Of a stretch of 60,000 nt of DNA, positions 20,396-30,800 are shown piece after piece. This DNA is from Liolophura sinensis (Eukaryota; Mollusca; Polyplacophora; Chitonida; Chitonidae). The notes beneath the pieces were generated by a model. It was not told where the DNA came from and did no database searches. It saw nothing but the letters and a program-made list of their open reading frames with translations. The position numbers and the translations under genes were made by a program. The stretch is taken from positions 27,337,915 to 27,397,914 of the forward strand of contig NC_088297.1 of assembly GCF_032854445.1 (NCBI RefSeq). Reading direction: 5' to 3'. Positions within the stretch are counted from its first letter, which is position 1, and each line of letters opens with the position of its first letter.

Positions 20396-21474
20396 TTATA
20401 TTGAAGTATTTAGTCGTTCTGATATTTTGGTTGGAGTAGATGCCTTCTGGGTAAATTTTGGGTTCATTCCCCATTCAATTATTTCTTTTGGGGTGAATTT
20501 CCAATTTAGAAAGTCATGTGCGATATTGGATATTATGTCAGTTTTGGTTCTGTTTGTTGTCCGTTGATTGTGAACGGAGTTGATCACTATATTTATAAAA
20601 CCCAGAAATTCCAGTTTACTCATGATAATTTGGTCGGTTTGTTCGGTTCCGGTTTCCTGTGCATGATTTTCTAGTTCACTTTGCGCTGTCATTTTGTCCT
20701 TAGAGGTGGGTTTTGTGTCTGCCTGGCTTGTTTGACAGCTTCGGCGTAACTTACTCCTTTGTCTGCCTTTATAAACTCGATTGTTTTGGCTCTTTTGTAT
20801 GCGCTGCACCCTTTATATCCTCCTGAGTGGTTTTGTTTACAGTTTGCGCAGGTGGTCTTTGTTTCTGTACAATTTTGATATTCATGTTTTCCTGAACATT
20901 TGGGGCAATTTATGTCGGATTTACAAACTTTCTTTGTGTGACCATATTTTTGGCACTGGTAGCAACGTCTAGGCGCTTCATAGAAAGGTTTCACAATAAT
21001 GTTGTGCAGGGACAGCTGGATTGTTTCTGGTAATTTTAATCCTTTAAAGACAATCATTACGCTTGTTGTTAGTGTGTTTCCCTTACTAAGACGTTTTGCA
21101 TGCAGAACATTTTGATCTTTGAGCTTATTTATCAGATCTTCCATTTTGGTATTTAGGTCAATGCCATATATTACACCTTTACATTGTGTTCTTCGAGGTG
21201 TATAAGGTTTAATATTTACTGGTTTGTCTGCCAGAAGGTCAACATGTAAAAGTTTCTGGAATTGCGTTTCGGATCTGCAACGGATTTTAAGGTCACCGCC
21301 AGGTAGTTCAGTAACGCTGTGGACATCCCCAGCTTTCTTTTTCAGGTCTTGGGCTAATTTCTGTTTAGGGAATTGGCTAGCCCTCATATTCACTAAACTG
21401 TGAATAATTGCTATAAAGCTAACAATGCCTGTAGGAGGGCTTTGGGCGAAACGCTTCGGTGACCTGTTCAGTTC
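20396..21474 (-). pseudogene. LINE ORF1: gag-like RNA-binding protein with three zinc knuckles
   Basis: The first Met inside the LINE is at 21387. An N-terminal RRM-like region is followed by three Cys/His knuckles: CYQCQKYGHTKKVC, CPKCSGKHEYQNC and CANCKQNHSGGYKGC. A frameshift near 20.70 kb moves into the frame ending at 20396 (segment FINIVINSVHNQR). ORF1 proteins of I-like LINEs coat element RNA. The longer open frame seems to start at 21531, but the 12-bp TSD puts that codon in flanking DNA. Confidence 0.75.
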
Positions 21475-21486
21475 AGGCTGCTGGTC
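21475..21486. repeat. LINE target-site duplication, 5' copy
   Basis: An identical 12-mer marks the 5' junction. The Met codon of the longer open frame at 21531 therefore lies in flanking DNA, not in the LINE. Confidence 0.8.
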
Positions 21487-21496
21487 GTCGTCTTCA

Positions 21497-21635
21497 CCAG
21501 CTTTTATCCTATCCACGCGGAACTCAACCACACGCTGATTGGTCCTTTTTTTCTTACATAATCCCCTTCTCGTCCGTTTTGGGGGCTATCCATTGGTCCG
21601 TGTTGGGGCAAATCCCGCTCACCCATTGGTCCGTT
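21497..21635 (-). promoter_or_regulatory. CCAAT-box cluster and TATA-like box, probable promoter of the PC4-like gene
   Basis: On the minus strand ACCAAT occurs at 21625-21630, 21592-21597 and 21538-21543, each preceded by GG. A GATAAAAG box follows at 21501-21508. The LINE then begins about 25 bp downstream. Without the LINE this segment would sit about 130 bp upstream of the PC4-like start codon at 15136. Confidence 0.5.
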
Positions 21636-21930
21636 TTTGGCGACAAAGAGCTGTCCCACTCAACTTTACAAGCCGACGTTTTGCCTCTTTTTTTTCACTC
21701 CCACTACCACCACTACTATACTGTACTCTATTAAACTACACTCCACTCTAGTATACACACCCCGTCGTGGAAAAAACCCACCATCACCACTACCTGACAC
21801 ACACTTGACACACCTCCGGGCTGGGAGTGACCCACACAAAAAACACCCTCCTCAAAACCACAAAAACTCACTCCTCAATGCGACACCAATCGCGCATACT
21901 CTACTACTTACCTCAAATTCAGCAATAGTT

Positions 21931-22050
21931 CGTATTTATTTATTTGATTGGTGTTTTTATGCCATACTCAAGATATTTCGCTCATATCTCGGCGGCTGGC
22001 ATTAAGAGGAAGAGGAGAGGAAAGAGAAAGACCGTATACCTCGACTGATA
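21931..22050 (-). mobile_element. SINE 3' fragment
   Basis: Read on the minus strand it ends GAAATATCTTGAGTATGGCAT followed by AAAAACACCAATCAAATAAATAAAT. The same 3' tail occurs in several other copies in this window. Confidence 0.6.
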
Positions 22051-22099
22051 AATATTAAACAAACAAAAAAACTCACACATAACCACCATAAACATTTGG

Positions 22100-22105
22100 T
22101 TTATT
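22100..22105 (-). terminator. AATAAA poly(A) signal of the PAN-fibrinogen gene
   Basis: AATAAA on the minus strand, about 185 bp after the stop codon at 22289. Confidence 0.6.
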
Positions 22106-22288
22106 GAAGTTTTAATGAGCTGAAGTGAAACTTTTCCAGTTATTGATGGAAATTAAGGCATATCTCTCATCACCATCGACGTTAACAACTGATATACAAA
22201 TCCACTCGCCAACGTTTCGCTTTTGACGAATGCGCCTTTAGCACTTGTCGATCAAAAGTAGTTCGGTATTCCCGCGCAGCGTAGCTGT

Positions 22289-25200
22289 TTACTGAGTGCG
22301 GATCCTCATGAGAGACCAGTTAGAGGCCTGGGACCAAGATGGCGTCCTGGCGTTCACGTTGGTGGTAGAACAGCTGTACTGATAGCGACTACAGGATCCC
22401 CACCAGCCAGATTTGGCGCAGTATCTCGTGGTCTTAAACCAAAAGCCGCCATTTTGTGTACTACTACATCTGTTGTTGTTGTTTTCTCTGTCCTTTGTGC
22501 CGAAGCTGTAGTTTCGCAGGTAAGTCAATTGATCGCCTGCAAATAAAATAAACCTTCATAAAGAACAGTTGTACTAAAAGCAATTAGCACGTGAAGTTTT
22601 ACATAGGTTTAGCATAGGTTAACAAAACCTACAGACATAGATCTATATAGGAAGTCAAAAATATAACGTCCCCGTTATGGAATATTTAGGGCAAAACTTA
22701 CTCCCCTTAGCTAATAGCGAATGTACCATATTTCAGCCTGACGTTGTGACTTTTCAAAGAAACATAAATAATTATTAACACTGAACCTTTTCCTCAAACA
22801 GAGCTTTGTTTTTATAGTTTTGTTATGTGGTTGTTTTCTGTGAAAAGAATTTGCCACTATAGTGGCACACACTATGTTTGTTTATATCGCACCTGCATTT
22901 CCTGCGATGTAGCGAACTGACTTCAGCTTAAAGTTGCGGCTGCTGGAGTCCATCTGGAAATCCCTGTAATGCGAGTATCGGAGCTGACCAACACTCGTCT
23001 TGATGTACACCTTAAGTTCGGAGTGACGCGTCGTCAGGGAGGAAATGGCGTCATTACCTGAAAGAGAAGAGAGGGATAAATCACAGATGTTAATACTTTA
23101 GGCCGAGTCAAGCCAAGGACATATGTGTAATCACTGACGTCATGACTGGAGAGAAAGAGAGAGACCAAAAATTACTCAGCGGAGTGGTTTAAAACTTCTT
23201 CTCTGTTTTCCTATTGGCAACTGTCTGCATGATAGAAACCAGTTATCACCTTATTTCTTAGTTCATGAGTCAAGTCACGTCTAGGACAAACATTGAACAT
23301 TTTTAGAATACTTAGCGGCATGCCTTACCAGTGAGGCGGCACCATGACTTTCTAGTCTAGAATCATGTCTGCTCTTGTGAAATGGCCGAAATAATAGTTG
23401 GTACCTCGCATACAGAACAAGAAGACCGGCGACCAGAACAACTTACCCAGCCAATAATCGCTGCCGGCGTCTCCAAATCCGTTTTTGTATTCATTCCAAG
23501 ATTTGTCGAATTTCTGGGCACATCCACTTGCTATGTCTCTGCGTTGAATAACCTGTGTGGAAAAACAATATGGAATCGAGGCATCCTTATTTGATTCATC
23601 ATATGAAGCAGTAAGAGATCAACAAATATATCTTTGACTAAATTGATTATAATTACCACAGCAATATTTAACATGGAAATGTACAATGTATATTTATACT
23701 CTATTTGCTAAATCCTTTTATATGTTTTCCTGGTATGGTTGTTAAAAGAAATTCTGAGGGCATTTCTTTCCCGAAGTAGTAAACGTTATATTTTGTTGTT
23801 AAGCCAAGCAATGTTATTGCCATCATTACAAAAATAAAGTTTGATAAATTGCCATTTAACAGGTTCAGTTGACAGGTTCATATTTGGATGGTAAGTATAA
23901 CTGACGTCTTACCGTCCATCCACCGCCGTCACCCATGTAACAGAAAGCCTTCACAGACTTGCCGGTGAGGCCGAATGGATAGATGTCATAAACACCATCC
24001 TCCCTGACGCCATGAAGCTTGTACAACTCGTAACAGTCACGTGCAGTGTACACTTCCGGATCGTCTGCGGCGTCTAGCTCAGTCTCGAGACGTTGTATTT
24101 GCTGGTTCAAGCTCGTGACACGTGACTGCAGGATGCTGACCTCGCCATTGACCTCTGCAAGCTCGGCCTCAGTATCGGCCTTGGCTGCGTAGATCTTCCT
24201 CAGGGTATCGTCCTTGAACCCGACCGACTCGGTCAAGGACGAGGCAGAGGATTCCAAGTCGGTGATCTGACAACATAAAGTGTATATGTATGCTACTACA
24301 TCTTAAAGTTTCATTTATAAAATTTGTCAGAATATTATCAACTGGAACAGCGCTGAATTTAGCCAGTCCACTCATTTACACTCAAACATATATGGATCTT
24401 TACTGAAGATGCAATGTAGCCCAGTTTTTAATCTTTCACCGGTGAATACTTCTTTTTTTTAAATACAGATGGTTTAAAAAATACAATTTCGCTCTCTCAG
24501 TATTTGCTGAGATGAAAAATAGCTGTCGCCGGTTTAACTGGCCGACCATTCACCGGGAGATTCTGATGAAAGGCTCAACGTGATAGGTGAGGCAAGTCAG
24601 ATGAAACACGGGGGATTTCACATCATGCCCAATCACTGAGGCACTGAGTTGCAAGTCGGACGACACCTCGTACTGACCAATCCCCGAGACAGCGTGATGG
24701 GAGATACTGATGAGAAGTTTGGCATGCCACACGAAACCACGTAGTGTCCAATCAGCGACACGAATGAGTATTACCTGAGCCTCCTGTTGGCTGAGGGTCT
24801 CCTCCAAATCGTCACGTGCCTGGGTCAGTTCCTCGTAGGATGCCATCACCTCGGCGAGAGTGTCGTTAGAGGACTGGAGCAGAGCCACGAGGGTGTCCAT
24901 ATCCTGAGCCAACCCGTCCCGCTCGTCCATCATGGTGTCAACCTGAAAAACAGAGACGCCAGGGCCATTATTCATCCAGGATTGGACTCGCCCTGCCACA
25001 TGTACAGTATATTTACACACACCTAATCACTCCCCGTCGCTAGATGACTGAAAAATTGTTAAGTGCCACGCAAAACCCTGAGCATGCATACATAAATGGT
25101 TCGCCCTATGCTGTGGACATTTTATAAACTCTGAACTTGTCTTCAGCTACTATATGGCGTCTATGTAAGCACGTCAGACGCTGAAATGTCTGTCAGTACG

Positions 25201-28200
25201 TTGCCAAAAGTATTTGGTTCACTTTACAGGCAGTCAGGTTTCCTCTAATCATTAAATTGACTGCCGCGAGGTGTGTTAAAAATCCTTGAGTATGGCGTTA
25301 AACAAAATCGAATAAATAAAGAAATAAATAAATAAATAAATAAATAAAATATGATAGAAAATATGTCGTCACATAAACCCACGATACAGAGTTCACCTTT
25401 TCGTGCGTTTTTATAAGCAATCCGATTTTAACACAGTCAAGCCTAGTGAAAAATATCATGAAACTGCGCAAATGTTTCATCGCCGCACAATAGCAGTGCA
25501 ATATCTTACTTAACCCTTTAACGTCATAAGCGGAAATAATTATATGACTTCCTGACCTGCGCAGTTGCGTTCTGAAGGAGGCGTTCCGTTTTCTTGATAT
25601 CAGCTTGGACGCTTTCCAGGGCTGCCTGAAGTTCGGCAGTTTCACTGACGTGAGACTCGATGGTCTTTGTGAGTTTGGCGACTTGAGCTCTGTCTAGGAA
25701 TTTGAGAAACATGTCAGCTTTATACCTAGAATATAGTGTCAAAAATCTGCAATGTATTGTGAGACTGAAGTAAGGAAAGTGGCAAACTGTAAAGAAATAT
25801 GGCGTATTCCAAACAATCCACAAAAACAACAGCAGATGGTTGGTTGTTTAGATCTGACCAACAAGATAAACTGCAACGTCCCAGATTGTCCCACAAATTG
25901 TACAATAGACTTTCAACGACAAAAACACAAGGGAAGAGGTTGGTGACAAACGGAAACTCGAACATGCGCTATCAGCACATGATGAACCAAACATCATACC
26001 AACCTCCCAAACAACGTTGAAACCCTGTGAGATGTTCAAGTTCTCATGAAGAATAATGACAATTGTGTCTAAAGCACCACTATGTTACAATCAACTTTTA
26101 CTTCACTTTTAATCCCAAAATACACAGCGTGCTGAGAAATAATGACGTCATTTTGCAATCGATCTGGGAGCAGAAGTCTTATAGGGCCTACAAGTTGTAC
26201 GTGATTTCATAAACTTTCGAAGCTGAAAACATGCATGCCCAGTCGTTCAACAAAGTCTTCAGGACAGCTTTAGTTTCGCATTAAGGTGTCACTAGCATTA
26301 AGATTTAAATCCGCTTTTGATTTGTTTATGACAAAACTTGATTTCTCATTGAAATCTGCATGTGATGCGACTAATCAAATTTTGCTGTCATGGATGAAAA
26401 GGTGTTATTAGCATCATTTATACCTGCATTTTATTTATTGTTTTTTTATTAGAGATTCTTTTGTTATTATTTTATTTAACTTAATGGTTTACTTGGAAAC
26501 ATGGCGTAAATCTCCCAGCCGTGGACGCTGCGGATCAGCTCATTGTCCTCGATGCGAGCAGACGACAGGTCGCACTTCCGGTGCTCCGCCTTGTACTCAA
26601 ATGATTGACAGGTGTCAAGTTCCAGACACCTAGCGGCGCAGTCTTCTGGCTCAGCGTCATTCACACGCCCAAGGTCGTTCTGGGCGTCAATCACCGAGTT
26701 CCGCACGACAAAGAACTTCTCCACAGCTACACAAAAAATGCAGAAGGGAATGGTTACGCAGTCATAATACCAACGGACATACCTTACTCATTCTACAATG
26801 GGCAAAGTATGAAGTATGATGAGATAGGCTTATACCCATGTGAGTATACATGGAGTGGTTATAGCTTAACGCCACTGCGGCAATAGATCTACATGTCGTT
26901 CAACTTGTAACTTAAAACTATAGAACAGGTAAGCTAGTTCTAGTTGGAAATTAGAAGTTACAAGTTGGAGTTCTAAATAAATTATTTCTCTATTATTTCA
27001 GCCATATCGTGGCGAGAACAAGTTAAAACCAGGAGATTGTAAACGATTTGATTTTTTTAGAACAAACAAAATCAAACAAAATCATGGCTGTTATGTTCCA
27101 TAAAGCGATACCAGTGACCAAGCATCAAGGCCCAGCTGACTGTCAAAAAAGAAAACCAACAGATGCTAACACACATAAAGACGAATAGCTTTGTTCAACT
27201 GCCGAAGTACATAGACAATGGAAAATTCGACACAGTCAACCTGCATGTACAAATTGTAACAGTATTTACAAAAACAGGCAACATGGAGAAAAAGCACGAC
27301 AAAAATGAAAGATGATCGACTGGATTTGAACCCCACCAGATATCATATCATATAAAATACGTCTAATGATGAAAATCACCACAGCGTGTTTATTGAGTTA
27401 GGTCTTGTCGATCACCGCACCTGGTTCTGTGCGGCATTCTAAAGCCCGACTCTTCCTTACGAACGTGTAAGGTCTAGACCTGAATAGAAACTGAAATCCG
27501 CGATATTTCTTTAACGGTTGATTTTGGTCAAATAAGAGAACCATGTTTTGGGCTTGTCATGACACAAGGTATTGTGTGGATAGACATTTTTCCTATATAT
27601 CACCTTGGCTTTGGAGTTATATTGGTGATAGCACGGGGTATGGGGGAATGCCGTCGGGATTGTTGCGGATTACCCATGATGCATTGCGAACTGGGCTGAC
27701 TTTACGTGCAAACATTGAAAATTGTTCATTGATAACTGTGGAGACTGTAGGGAGAGTTGTTCAATTCTCGCTTTGAGTGACAGCCGGCCGATCTATGGTG
27801 CAGATTACCTACAGCATATGTTAAATGCACAGGCTTACATGTCTATGTCTGAAGTAGGGTGGTGTCATTTAAATATTTCTAGCGAGAAAACTATAGATCG
27901 TAGCTCAGATCTGTTGACATGCATCAGAAACTACATGTCTTGGGCTACAATTTGGTGCAAGTCTCAGATTTTCGTAGCTTTCCGAGTTCTCGAGTTAGAG
28001 GCCTTTTAAATTAAGTGAATGAAAAAAGTTAACAATTTTAAAACTTGTTCTAACTGGGATCACTCTGCAAAGTACATCAAATTTCAAAAGAATCCGTTCC
28101 TTCCTTCTTGAGAAGACGATTTTTAAAGGTTTTGATCCTTGTTTCTAAAATCACAAAATTTCAACAACACCCAATAAAAACTTTTCTTTTTACAGCTCTT

Positions 28201-29841
28201 AAAGCTCCCCGACCCCCATCCAAAAAATAATAAAAATCCGAACGATTTCAATAGGTGTTCCAGCACGGAGTGCTAGGCCAACTAATTAGACGCACATTTC
28301 AAAAACCTATATTTCTGCACATGCAGATGTAGCGACATCGTGAAAGCCTGGCTATGACAAGAGTTATTTGTATTATCAAGAAATGAATAAGTTCCGTTTG
28401 AACCCCAATTTCTACAGTAATAGATGTAGTGAACAGGTTCAGTGTGAAGTCATGCTTCTACAATAACAGCAATAACGACACCAGCGATACCAGTCTATCA
28501 AGTACGGAACTGTATGTGTAAACAGTAGAGATCAACGGGTTCATGGTGAACTCATACGGTTGCAGTAACAGCAGTATATACTATACTATATGCTATACTG
28601 GTATATCAGAAGAATTGTATATAGAAAACGGAGATGACTAGATTTAATGTAAACCTGTTTAATTCTGTAGTTTCGAGTACACGTGAATGGACTATAGATA
28701 AACACAGATGCCATGTCCTAATCAGGAGAAGAAACCAGTGGTAATAAAAGCAAAAACTCACCCGCCTGGCTAGAAATGACAAAGAGACCTGCAAAATAAT
28801 TAATAATTAATTTTAATTTTTCCTTGCCTGATCAGTGAGATCGTTTTTTTCAATGTTTTATCATGAACAAGAAATACAGCTGCTTTGCCGTGGATGTTCG
28901 ATAAATGCGACCAGACTACATGTAGAGGTAAGAGAAGGTGGAGGACCTACAGACTTCAGAACAAGCATCGTCTTCATGTTCATTTTTAATTGAATGATAT
29001 TTTATGTTGAGGTGAAGAATATTTTTACTTAAACAATGGTTATAAACATTTGTCATATTTCAATCGGAACATCAGATGGAAACTTCTTGCGTACTCGTTA
29101 CAGCACGTCCGCCGCTTTCTGTTCGTTCGATTTTCATCGCCAGGAGCACATTTTGCATAAAATTCCTGAACCACTCTAAGGTCACTGGGGTCACGGTGAT
29201 GAGACAGGAAGTGATACCAGAAAGCACAAAACCGTCACTTTAACCTTTGTTTCTTATAATACTTCATACATATGTATTCCCTTTATCTAAAGTATGCACA
29301 ACATGATTCTTACCAACACGTGTAATAATTTCATTACTGATTACTGATTAAATAGTTCCGCGCGAGGACACCAGTAGTGAAGCTTAGCATAAACATGCCT
29401 ACTTGCGTCGTACAGGTTCCAAAGATCAAGCTTGTCTGGTGGTGACATCGATGTAAAGCGTGCATAGAGAGCGGCACATGCGCTGAAAGAAGTATGAACT
29501 TTTTGACGTAAGACGAAAAATACCCGCGTTAACTAGATTCGAACATGCCTACGTGCGTCGTACAGGCTCCAAAGATCAAGCTTGTCTGGTGGTGACATCG
29601 ATGTAAAGCGTGCATAGAGAGCGGCGCGTGCGCTGTAAGAAGTATGAACTTCTTGACGTAAGGCGAAAAATACCCGCGTTAACTAGATTCGAACGGGCGA
29701 CCCAACACAGTGACTATGACTGAGTATGTTGTATGCATACATGTACAGAGAACACGGTTCGTTTAGCGACAGATACAACCGGCACACTGAAGAATTAAAA
29801 GTTTTAGTCGCATACTCACAGAGGCAGATGAACGTCTTCAT
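22289..29841 (-). CDS. Secreted PAN/apple, coiled-coil, fibrinogen-domain protein (nine exons)
   Basis: Exons assembled from GT-AG sites with matching phases: 29820-29841, 28762-28788, 26493-26726, 25557-25693, 24775-24942, 23913-24266, 23447-23552, 22893-23057, 22289-22536; total 1461 nt, 486 aa plus stop. Exons 1-2 give the signal peptide MKTFICLCLFVISSQAG. Exon 3 is a PAN/apple domain with four Cys (CAARC...TC...KC). Exons 4-6 encode a coiled coil (about residues 95-270). Residues about 272-486 are a fibrinogen C-terminal domain: CYELYKLHG, GGGWTVIQRRD, NEYKNGFG, YWLGND, YIAGNAGD, FGTKDRENNNN and the Cys/Trp-rich end. The calcium loop is Asn-rich instead of the usual DxD. Fibrinogen-related proteins often bind sugars or microbes and oligomerise through their coils. 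That this one is an immune lectin is inference. Confidence 0.88.
25195..25350 (+). mobile_element. SINE fragment with AAATA-rich tail (in an intron)
   Basis: AATCCTTGAGTATGGCGTTA followed by AACAAAATCGAATAAATAAA is the shared SINE 3' end, followed by an (AAAT)n tail. The 5' part is diverged. Confidence 0.5.
26727..28761. other. Intron 2 of the PAN-fibrinogen gene
   Basis: About 2 kb without coding motifs. The open frames inside (e.g. near 27.5-28.0 kb) lack splice sites and recognisable domains. Confidence 0.6.
29393..29694. repeat. Two-copy tandem duplication, 150-bp period (intron 1)
   Basis: ACATGCCTAC(T/G)TGCGTCGTA starts at 29393 and 29543. The copies are about 95% alike and both end TACCCGCGTTAACTAGATTC. 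No coding content. Confidence 0.85.
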
Positions 29842-29887
29842 CGTGACTGCAGTGAGTCGTCTTATGCTCAAACACACACATCTCAGC

Positions 29888-29898
29888 CTTATTTATAC
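29888..29898 (-). promoter_or_regulatory. TATA box of the PAN-fibrinogen gene
   Basis: GTATAAATAAGG on the minus strand lies about 50 bp before ATG 29841, which predicts a short 5' UTR of roughly 20-25 nt. Confidence 0.6.
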
Positions 29899-30112
29899 CT
29901 CGATGAGGAGCCGTCCAAAACAAGCAGCAGTAAACTTCTGCCGATTCATAGTCTTTATTGCAATAATCTCTGATTACGGGCTGAAACCTGATCTCTGATG
30001 ACATGTGCTTTTGACGGTTGTCTGATAATTGCTTTATCTCTGTTGTCGAATCAGGGTAATTGGTCATTGAAGGCTTTTAACTTCAGAAGCAGCTGCCCAG
30101 GTATATCATGTC

Positions 30113-30298
30113 TGTCACGTAATTGGCCTAACGTAAGTCCGTTTCCAACAAGTATAGTTTTACATACTCCCCTGGTCCGACGTTGCAGGACCCTGCTGTA
30201 GGGTTCCGATGTTATCTTGAGTAAAACAGTTGACTCGTTCGAACTATCAGAAGTCTGTTCAATTATTCAACTCCCGGAGCACCCAAAGCGACGAAACA
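30113..30298 (+). repeat. Left LTR
   Basis: Begins TG, ends CA. It matches the right LTR base for base as far as I can compare by eye. Confidence 0.93.
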
Positions 30299-30316
30299 TG
30301 GTGTCAGAACTGGGAT
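30299..30316 (+). promoter_or_regulatory. Primer-binding site of the LTR element
   Basis: TGGTGTCAGAACTGGGAT begins right after the LTR. TGG at this place complements a tRNA CCA end. The tRNA species is not assigned. Confidence 0.7.
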
Positions 30317-30800
30317 AAGATTCCCGTCCAGTCGTGTGGTAAATTTGAAACTCTGTACCAACGGACATTGGGCGTATTTTCTCTGTGCGCTGATCGTGCA
30401 GGTGGCTCGACTCGCGCGGGAGTGTTGTTTACAGACAGTGAGTGACTTTCTGAACTGAGATTCGCATTATTTGCCAAAACTTGTGATTTTTGTGAATGGA
30501 CACTGTGAAAATAATCGATTCTGAACATTGCAAACGGAAATAACAGTGGACTCTGTGAACATTAGCTTGATTTTTAGTGTGATTGACTGTTCTCCCCAAC
30601 GCTGGAGCAAAAAAGTATGGAAGCCCGTACGGACATTTGGCCTTTGCACTGTAAGCTGGATTTCTACGATGTCGCGTATAGGACAATCGAGTTTACTCTG
30701 GTGAAGCTCCATGACACTTGTGCTCTATATAGATGTGCTGCATTTTCTACGGAAGCCCAGTATGTGACACACTGACTTGTGTTATTGTAATTCCTGGAAA

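Larger units (their letters stand above)
15269..21474 (-). mobile_element. I-group-like non-LTR retrotransposon (LINE) with an extra SGNH ORF
   Basis: The 12-bp target-site duplication AGGCTGCTGGTC lies at 15257-15268 and 21475-21486. The 3' end on the minus strand is an A11 tail (T-run 15269-15279). Inside, in order, are a gag-like ORF1, an ORF2 with apurinic endonuclease, RT and RNase H, three repeated stem-loops, and a separate SGNH-hydrolase ORF. RNase H after RT and the Cys/His motif after it place it near the I/Nimb group. It is inserted in the Polinton-like element, in the same orientation as and upstream of the PC4-like gene. Confidence 0.85.
3000..21930. mobile_element. Decayed Polinton/Maverick-like element (interrupted by a LINE)
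   Basis: A retroviral-type integrase, a protein-primed family-B DNA polymerase and several compact, divergently or convergently arranged structural-type genes lie together in a GC-richer block. That gene set is diagnostic of Polinton/Maverick and adintovirus-like elements. The LINE at 15269-21474 splits it, and the segment 21487 to about 21930 is the continuation of 15256. All genes except the integrase carry stops or frameshifts. No packaging ATPase and no adenovirus-type protease were recognised, and the terminal repeats were not located, so both outer limits are approximate. Confidence 0.75.

Noticed and set aside
2900-21930. Terminal inverted repeats of the Polinton-like element
   Set aside because: Compared the AT/GC-rich ends by eye in both orientations; only chance-level similarity, so no TIR is claimed.
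27543-28009. Plus-strand frames of 77 and 95 aa
   Set aside because: Inside an intron of the PAN-fibrinogen gene, no domain and no supporting sites.
29680-29700. tRNA T-arm-like GTTCGAATC on the minus strand
   Set aside because: No A box, acceptor stem or anticodon arm around it; it is part of the 150-bp duplication.
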